In this document: positions 58,001 to 64,000 of the stretch, one piece after another
How positions within the stretch are numbered: the stretch's first letter is position 1
Layout: every line of letters starts with the position of its first letter
Source: Rhyacichthys aspro
Taxonomy: Eukaryota > Chordata > Actinopteri > Gobiiformes > Rhyacichthyidae
Assembly: GCA_036850595.1 (NCBI GenBank)
Contig: CM072162.1
Coordinates: 23,185,071 to 23,249,070, forward strand
Length of the DNA: 64,000 bases
Direction: 5' to 3'
Position numbers and translations under genes: made by a program
The notes under the pieces: generated by a model
Told to the model about the DNA's origin: nothing
The model's input: the letters and a program-made list of their open reading frames with translations, nothing else
Database searches by the model: none

Positions 58001-61000
58001 CCTGAAAACACAGCATCTTAAGTTACTCGTGTGAAGCTGCGTGATGCAATAAAACACTTTCTTCAAGTTTATCTGGAAATGAAACTTACATAAACTTGCA
58101 TTACAGAGGTTAGCCGTTAGCTTTAGCTCTGACTCAGTTATATTGAACGCTAGTCCTCCTCTATAATATGGACTGTTCATGCTTCTTAAATGGCTCTAGT
58201 GCTACTGCGTGCTATAAATCTGATTCTGGAGCTCACTTGTCTGTCTGACCGCTGTGTTACCTTTCTGTCTGTCCGCCGCCTTACCCGCCGCTTCTGAAAT
58301 CACACACACAACACAACAGAGCCTTCAACAACAGCAACAACAACGAAAACAGACTCCTCAACAACTGATGAACGATGGAGCAGTGAAAACCCTACTTTAT
58401 CCCTTCATTATTAAACATCTCTCAAACTAAAGTCTGCCGATGGAGCGTGTATGAGTTTTAAAGCGGTCCCGGAGCGGTTCTGACCCGTCTGGCTGAGCTG
58501 GGACGTGCTCCGGCTGCGTCGGGACGGCAGGATGGCCACCACCCGTTGGCTGAGGCTGGACCTGCGTTTCTTGATGCCGCTGCCCAGACTCCCCAGAGCC
58601 GTGTCGGACTGGCTGCCGTCGGGGTGCTCCATGCCGTAGATCTCGCTGCTCATGCTGGTGCTCTTCATGATGTGGCGGCCCGTGGCTCGCATGGCCCGCC
58701 TGGAGATAAGACAAAAAATCACACTAAATCACTTCTTTTATTTACTATTTTAGAAGAAGTCAGCAGTGTGCAATGTCTATATTTAACAGATGTATATTTT
58801 GTGTGTGGTTTTCTTTCTTTTAACATTTTTATTGAATCTCCATAAACAACTTGAACCGTTCAAAACTTTATTTGTACGTTTCAGTTAAAACTCAGTTAAA
58901 AACTATTACATTGTGGATTTTCTACATGGAAATAACCTCCAGCAGAGTTAGGGGCATTAAATGGAGAGTCTTTTAATCATAGGAAATACATCTTTGTGGA
59001 TTTAACGTTTAAAACACTGTGAAGTTTACTGTAACTGTCTTTCCAAATGAGTCTTAGTCCAGCTGTTTACTGCAGGAGTTTAATTTTATTTTATTAATGG
59101 AGTTGTTTACTTGCAGTTTGTGTTCCCACCACAAACAAACCCCACTAGAGTCAGTTTGGAATCACAGCGAGATCTACGTTTTCAGACTCAATAACCTCAT
59201 CGACAGGCAGCTTCTCCAGCAACCGAAATAATGCAGGAAAGTGTATGTGAGTTAGTTTTAATGAGACTAAACACATCAGCAAACTCGCCTCCAGCAAAAT
59301 AAAACCAAACAACAGTTGCATTTAAGTAAATACAGCTTCTAAATACTTTTTAGCTATGATCATTTTTGAACACACACAAAAACACATAGAAACTGAAGGA
59401 GTTTGGGTTACTTTGACCTCAATTAAAAAGACTGGAGGCTGTTTTTTGGTACAGTTCACATAAAACTAAGCTGTAAGGTCACTTCTGTCCCTCTCTCTGG
59501 GCTCGTACCTGAAGCGTCCGGGTCTCTCAGACGTTACCTGAGTGAGTTACCCCTCTCTCTGGGCTCGTACCTGAAGCGTCCGGGTCTCTCTGACTCTCAG
59601 ACGTTACCTGAGTGAGTTACCCCTCTCTCTGGACTCGTACCTGAAGCGTCCGGGTCTCTCAGACGTTACCTGAGTGAGTTACCCCTCTCTCTGGGCTCGT
59701 ACCTGAAGCGTCCGGGTCTCTCAGACGTTACCTGAATGAGTTACCCCTCTCTCTGGGTTCGTACCTGAAGCGTCCGGGTCTCTCAGACGTTACCTGAGTG
59801 AGTTACCCCTCTCTCTGGACTCGTACCTGAAGCGTCCAGGTCTCTCTGACTCTCAGACGTTACCTGAGTGAGTTACCCCTCTCTCTGGACTCGTACCTGA
59901 AGCGTCCAGGTCTCTCTGACTCTCAGACGTTACCTGAGTGAGTTACCCCTCTCTCTGGACTCGTACCTGAAGCGTCCGGGTCTCTCTGACGTTACCTGAG
60001 TGAGTTACCCCTCTCTCTGGGCTCGTACCTGAAGCGTCCGGGTCTCTCAGACGTTACCTGAGTGAGTTACCCCTCTCTCTGGACTCGTACCTGAAGCGTC
60101 CGGGTCTCTCAGACGTTACCTGAGTGAGTTACCCCTCTCTCTGGGCTCGTACCTGAAGCGTCCGGGTCTCTCAGACTCTCAGACGTTACCTGAGTGAGTT
60201 ACCCCTCTCTCTGGGCTCGTACCTGAAGCGTCCGGGTCTCTCTGACTCTCAGACGTTACCTGAGTGAGTTACCCCTCTCTCTGGACTCGTACCTGAAGCG
60301 TCCGGGTCTCTCAGACGTTACCTGTGTGAGTTACCCCTCTCTCTGGACTCGTACCTGAAGCGTCCGGGTCTCTCTGACTCTCAGACGTTACCTGAGTGAG
60401 TTACCCCTCTCTTTGGACTCGTACCTGAAGCGTCCGGGTCTCTCTGACTCTCAGACGTTACCTGAGTGAGTTACCCCTCTCTCTGGACTCGTACCTGAAG
60501 CGTCCGGGTCTCTCTGACTCTCAGACGTTACCTGAGTGAGTTACCCCTCTCTCTGGACTCGTACCTGAAGCGTCCGGGTCTCTCTGACTCTCAGACGTTA
60601 CCTGAGTGAGTTACCCCTCTCTCTGGACTCGTACCTGAAGCGTCCGGGTCTCTCTGACTGGATGGAGATGTAGCTGGTGCTACTCAGGGCACTGCTGGTT
60701 CGAGAGATGGCTGACACGTCGCTGACATCACTGTCTGAGGATTTATGGGACACGTTCTCACTGCTCCTGCGCTGGTCCTTGTACAGCTGCAAACAAACAG
60801 AATAAAACAATAATAAACACACAGGATCACATTTATTTTAAACTATTACTTCACTTTATCAAAGCTCCTCCACTTTTACTGAGATAATGAATCATTTTAA
60901 AAGCAGCACCTTTGCGACACACACTGCCCTCTGACTGTGAAGCTGGTTGTTAGTGCTTTATTCAGCTCCAATGGCAACTATACACCCTTTTAGCCCTGAC

Positions 61001-63017
61001 CGATGTCCTGTTTTTAATCAATAAATATTCAAGCAGTTTAAAAATATTACTGTCATTTTAGTGTCAATAAAAAGAACTCAAGAGCCTTCTTTTATCCCTA
61101 CAATCCTCGAGCAATTTCTGTGCTTTTTCTTTAATTTTGTTAAACCACAGATGTGAAAATGACAATGACAAGTAAAAATACTCCGACTCTTAATGTTCTT
61201 AAATACAATTTTCAAGTATCTGTACTTTACTTAAGTTGATTTAAAATGTGCTACTTTGACTTTTACTCCACAACATTTCTACACTGGCTTTACAAGGAAA
61301 TTTAAGTTTTTAAAATTGAGTTTTACGAAGCACACATGAACGCAGCATTATACGAGTAGCTTTTCCTCTTTTAGAGATCTGTTACTATAACACATGAACG
61401 TCACCTTAATTAGGAGCATAATGATTGAGCCAAATACTTTCATTTTATCCTTTAAGTACATTTAAAAGCAATTACTAAATAATACTTCCACTAATAACTT
61501 TAATATGATGCTTTTACTTTTACTTAAGTACATTTCTACCTCTTTATCTGCACTTTTACTTCAGTAGAGATATTAAATACTGCCTATCACTGGAAAACAA
61601 CAGTATGAACAAATACTGTAGTGAAACGTGCAGCGTCCGACCTCTCGTTTGTGTTTGAGCGCTCGGTCCAGCTCCTGTTGGCTCGACCCAGACGCAGTCG
61701 ACATTCGGTTGGACTGGACTCTCCTCTGCAGCTGCCGGACGCGCTCTTCTGCTACCAGGGCTACCAACACAACAGCAGGTACAATTACGTTAAAAAAGCT
61801 CATTTATATTCCCAAACATGAAGAAAATGATTCGTTTTTGCCGCTAACCTTGTTCTACAGAGTTGCTTTTAGGAGGAAGTTGAGGAAGCTGTCTGACTTT
61901 TCGAGGAGCAGTGGAAGCAGCAGACCCGCCCTGAAGGTGGCCCCTGGTCATGAAATTAATGTAAAGAAAAGAGGGAAAAAGAAGAGAATAACAAGAGAGA
62001 TAAAGGGACACAGTTGGTTTTATGAAGAAAGATTTGAGTGATGAGTTGTTGAAGTGTGGTTGAACTGGAAAACCTCCAGTAGAGTTTATATAATGCAGTC
62101 AGGGAATTAGCTACAGTATAAAAGTATAAAAATATGCTTTAAAAACAGTAAAGCGTTTAGAAAAAGAACCATTCAGGTCAAAAGTTGCCTCCCTGAGATA
62201 CAGCAAGGAGGTTATCTAGAGCCTAAACATGAAATACAAGCTTTAGAGCATGAATCTATTTAATTAAGTCTTGTTGGGACACTATTGACTGAGACTGAGG
62301 TAATAGTCCAGAAGGAGGCCAATACAACCACATTTCAAACCCAAAAACTCTCTTAAATGTGTGAAGCAAACTGTTGTCAGTGACAGAAAGTGGCTTCACA
62401 CGACGTAAACAAAGTGTGGTGCAGCTGCAGAAGAAAAAGTGCAATGAAAGTGAGGAAACCTGTGGCAAAAGAGCGGCGCAAATGCACAGCGTTTTTATTT
62501 AAGAAGCACACGACTCATTCATTCTTTCACTTCAGATGCAACTGCAGAAAAAAATCAGCAGAAAACACAACACTACAGCGATCAATGTTGACTTAAAGAG
62601 GAAAAATACGGGAGAAATAGCAAACTTCACGCCACAATTTGACAGTCACTAAATCTAATCACTGCACTAATGTTCTCTGTCCACTAGAGGGCGCTCAGGA
62701 CAGCTCCAGATAAACACAACACAGATACAAACCAGAGCAGAGCCGACACACACAGCAGAGCCAGCAGCAGCAGGATGTACAGAAAAGTGAAAGAAACAGC
62801 AAATAAAAGGAATAAATCACAATTAAATGAACAAAAATGAAATATTGGTCAAACATATTGGTGCAGACAGCATTAAAAGTGTCATAACTAAGCGTCTACT
62901 GTTGAAACTGGGTAAAAAAAAAGCCAGATTTTAGGGTTTTCAGAGCGTTACCTGGGACTGTCGGGGAGGGTCCTGCCCAGAGCCGGACCCTCGGGGGTCT
63001 CCAGAGTCCGGGGAAGT
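54789..63017 (-). CDS. rims1: rims1, 3' part, copy B; 11 exons seen, continues beyond the window
   Basis: This copy has the same last 11 exons as copy A, in the same order and with intact splice sites and frame. I see two coding differences, both synonymous: a threonine codon in the a22 counterpart (ACG/ACA) and the proline codon of SERPGRF in the a19 counterpart (CCT/CCC). Neither copy shows decay, which fits an allele or a very recent duplicate rather than a pseudogene. Downstream of its stop codon lies the bcl11a promoter region. Confidence 0.93.
55530..55669 (-). CDS. rims1: rims1 C2B exon, copy B (a25)
   Basis: Counterpart of 3234-3373, 140 bp, encoding APYVKVYLLENGN and ending PQGKVLQ. 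Confidence 0.96.
55757..55858 (-). CDS. rims1: rims1 C2B exon, copy B (a24)
   Basis: Counterpart of 3461-3562, 102 bp, encoding GDVQIGLLDKKGQLEVEVIR. Confidence 0.96.
55969..56081 (-). CDS. rims1: rims1 exon a23, copy B
   Basis: Counterpart of 3673-3785, with the same upstream acceptor that preserves NLIFSGMRL. Confidence 0.95.
56149..56308 (-). CDS. rims1: rims1 exon a22, copy B
   Basis: Counterpart of 3853-4012. One synonymous change in the TTTG stretch. The internal GTGAGT is retained. Confidence 0.95.
58261..58293 (-). CDS. rims1: rims1 33-bp microexon a21, copy B
   Basis: Counterpart of 5971-6003, identical, with both splice sites kept. Confidence 0.85.
58485..58699 (-). CDS. rims1: rims1 exon a20, copy B
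   Basis: Counterpart of 6194-6408. The small change beyond the donor (an extra base near 58460) is intronic. Confidence 0.95.
58821..58963. repeat. ~145-bp insertion present only in copy B
   Basis: Copy A reads CTTTCTTTGGAGAGTC here. Copy B has an AT-rich insert starting AACATTTTTATTGAATCTCC. The ends are uncertain by a few bases and no clear target duplication is seen. Confidence 0.8.
59507..60634 (-). repeat. minisatellite of reiterated exon end plus splice donor, copy B
   Basis: Eighteen donors spaced 62 or 70 bp run from 59518 to the true donor at 60634, against seven in copy A. Units carry G/A variants in the spacer (GGGCTCGTAC or GGACTCGTAC). The extra 728 bp equals 11 units. Confidence 0.95.
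60635..60786 (-). CDS. rims1: rims1 exon a19, copy B
   Basis: Counterpart of 7463-7614. Its last bases match the minisatellite units exactly (CCCGGACGC), while copy A has CCTGGACGC. The exon end therefore takes part in the repeat's sequence exchange. Confidence 0.95.
61170..61530. mobile_element. 356-bp TIR-bearing insertion present only in copy B
   Basis: The left end AAGTAAAAATA (61170) and the right end TACTTTTACTT (61515-61525) are near-perfect inverted repeats. The word AAGTA occurs at both borders, and copy A has it once. Size, ends and lack of coding capacity suggest a MITE. The family is not identified. Confidence 0.7.
61642..61760 (-). CDS. rims1: rims1 exon a18, copy B
   Basis: Counterpart of 8114-8232, no amino-acid change seen. 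Confidence 0.92.
61849..61943 (-). CDS. rims1: rims1 exon a17 with RIM-BP motif, copy B
   Basis: Counterpart of 8321-8415; the RQLPQLPPK motif is unchanged. Confidence 0.92.
62691..62705 (+). promoter_or_regulatory. candidate CTCF-type site, copy B
   Basis: Unchanged counterpart of 9140-9154. Confidence 0.3.
62952..63017 (-). CDS. rims1: rims1 exon a16, copy B
   Basis: Counterpart of 9411-9476. This is the last exon before the window ends; further exons are expected beyond 64000. Confidence 0.75.
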
Positions 63018-63179
63018 CTGGACCACGAGACGCAACAGAAAAAACACACGGACAGATGGAGGATGAGAGTGGTCTTATGTTTATGAAGAAAACAGCACAT
63101 AGACTGTTTATCACTGATGATGAGAAGCTCTCTAGCGCCACCTGCTGTACATCTGTAGGACATGACATAAGCCCTGAAA

Positions 63180-63900
63180 AGTCCTGGTTTAGTTCTGGTT
63201 TAATCCTGGTTTAGATTTGGTTTGTTGCTGGATTTAGGTCAATGGTTGTTTGGTTCTGGGTTTATCTTTGGTTTGGTCCTGCTTTAGTTCAGGTTGAGGC
63301 TTGGTTTAATCTTGTTTTAGTCCTGATTAGTCCAGGTTTAGTCCTGCTTATTTATCAGCCCTAAATTTAATCCTGGTTTGGTCCTGGTTTTAGTCCTACC
63401 TTTAAAACAGGTTTGGTTCTAGTTTAGTTCAGGTTTATTCAAGGTTTTTTTCTGGTTTAGTCCTCGTTAAGTCTAGTCCTAGTCCTAAATCCTGGTATTG
63501 TTCTGGGTTCAGTCCTAAGTTAAGTCCAGATTTAGTCCAGGTTTAGTCAAGGTTTGTTCCTGTGTTTCATTCTGTTTACACCTGGTTTAGTCCCAGTTTT
63601 AGCCCTGACTTAGTCCTGGTTTATTCCAGGTTTTGGAGCTGGGTTTAGCTCTAATTTAAAATCCAGTGTAGTTCTGTTTTAAAGCTGGTTCAAGACTAGT
63701 TTAATCCTGGGTTTTGCTCTGATTTAGACCTGGTTCCATCCTGGTTTAGTCCCTAGTTTAGACCTTGTTTAGTTCTGTGTTTAGTTCATATTTGGTTTAG
63801 TCGTAGTTTTAATTCAGGCTTAGTTTTGACTGGAAGACTTTGGTTTTGTCCCACTTTACAAACAGTCTATTTTAGTGAAACCCAGGTTTAGTTTTGATAC
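63180..63900 (+). repeat. degenerate TTTAGTCCTGGT minisatellite, copy B
   Basis: Counterpart of 9636-10370 with small indels, for example one extra TAATCCTGGTTTAG near its start. Confidence 0.8.
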
Positions 63901-64000
63901 AGTTAGACAATAACAAGTAGTGATGCTTAGATGTGACCAAAAACTGAAAAAGATATGTCCTTTTGGTGCTTTTCAGTTTAGGGATCTCTCTTTATCACAG

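Larger units (their letters stand above)
52266..64000. repeat. second copy of positions 1-10440, direct orientation
   Basis: The block is collinear with the window start throughout. The offset grows from 52265 to about 53541. Most of the growth comes from three events: a ~150-bp insertion, 11 extra minisatellite units and a 356-bp insertion. Outside these, roughly 1-2% of bases differ by eye. Exons are almost unchanged. Confidence 0.97.

Overview
The window is vertebrate genomic DNA, almost certainly from a teleost fish. It has intron-rich genes with canonical GT/AG junctions, compact AT-rich introns, a tRNA-derived SINE-like repeat, LINE-like 3' tails and many minisatellites. There is no bacterial gene structure. 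Nearly every long open frame is intronic or repeat noise. The real coding content is a series of short exons on the minus strand.

Positions 1-31933 carry the 3' two-thirds of rims1, the presynaptic active-zone scaffold RIM1. I could chain 26 exons from 29407 down to the stop codon at 2500-2502, and every junction agrees in reading phase. They encode the PDZ domain, the C2A domain, a serine/arginine-rich linker, a proline-rich motif that fits the RIM-binding-protein SH3 ligand, the C2B domain and a conserved C-terminus. The exons for the N-terminal Rab3/Munc13-binding and zinc-finger region are absent. The sequence breaks at a 78-base run of N (31934-32011) before they appear.

Positions 32012-52265 hold one recognisable coding exon, the 18-codon first exon of a bcl11a-type zinc-finger transcription factor (38360-38414, minus strand). 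It lies in a GC-rich, CpG-rich stretch with a second GC-rich block at 41.7-42.4 kb. A large 12-bp minisatellite (40.2-41.65 kb) separates the two. Exon 2 of bcl11a is not found between exon 1 and the gap.

Positions 52266-64000 repeat positions 1-10440 at roughly 98-99% identity by eye. This block contains a second copy of the last 11 rims1 exons on the same strand. The coding differences I saw are synonymous. The structural differences are a splice-donor minisatellite (7 versus 18 donor copies), a 356-bp insertion with terminal inverted repeats, and an insertion of about 145 bp. The layout could be two haplotypes of one locus placed in series by the assembler, or a real tandem duplication with a period near 52.3 kb. 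Both rims1 and bcl11a are cut off at the N gap, which makes the gap the junction in either case. In the right-hand piece rims1 and bcl11a lie head to tail, with about 16 kb between the rims1 stop and the bcl11a start.

The most unusual feature is the minisatellite next to the rims1 exon at 7463-7614 (second copy 60635-60786). Each unit is a copy of the exon's 3' end plus its splice donor, so the intron starts with a ladder of near-identical donors. Only the exon-proximal donor keeps the frame open.
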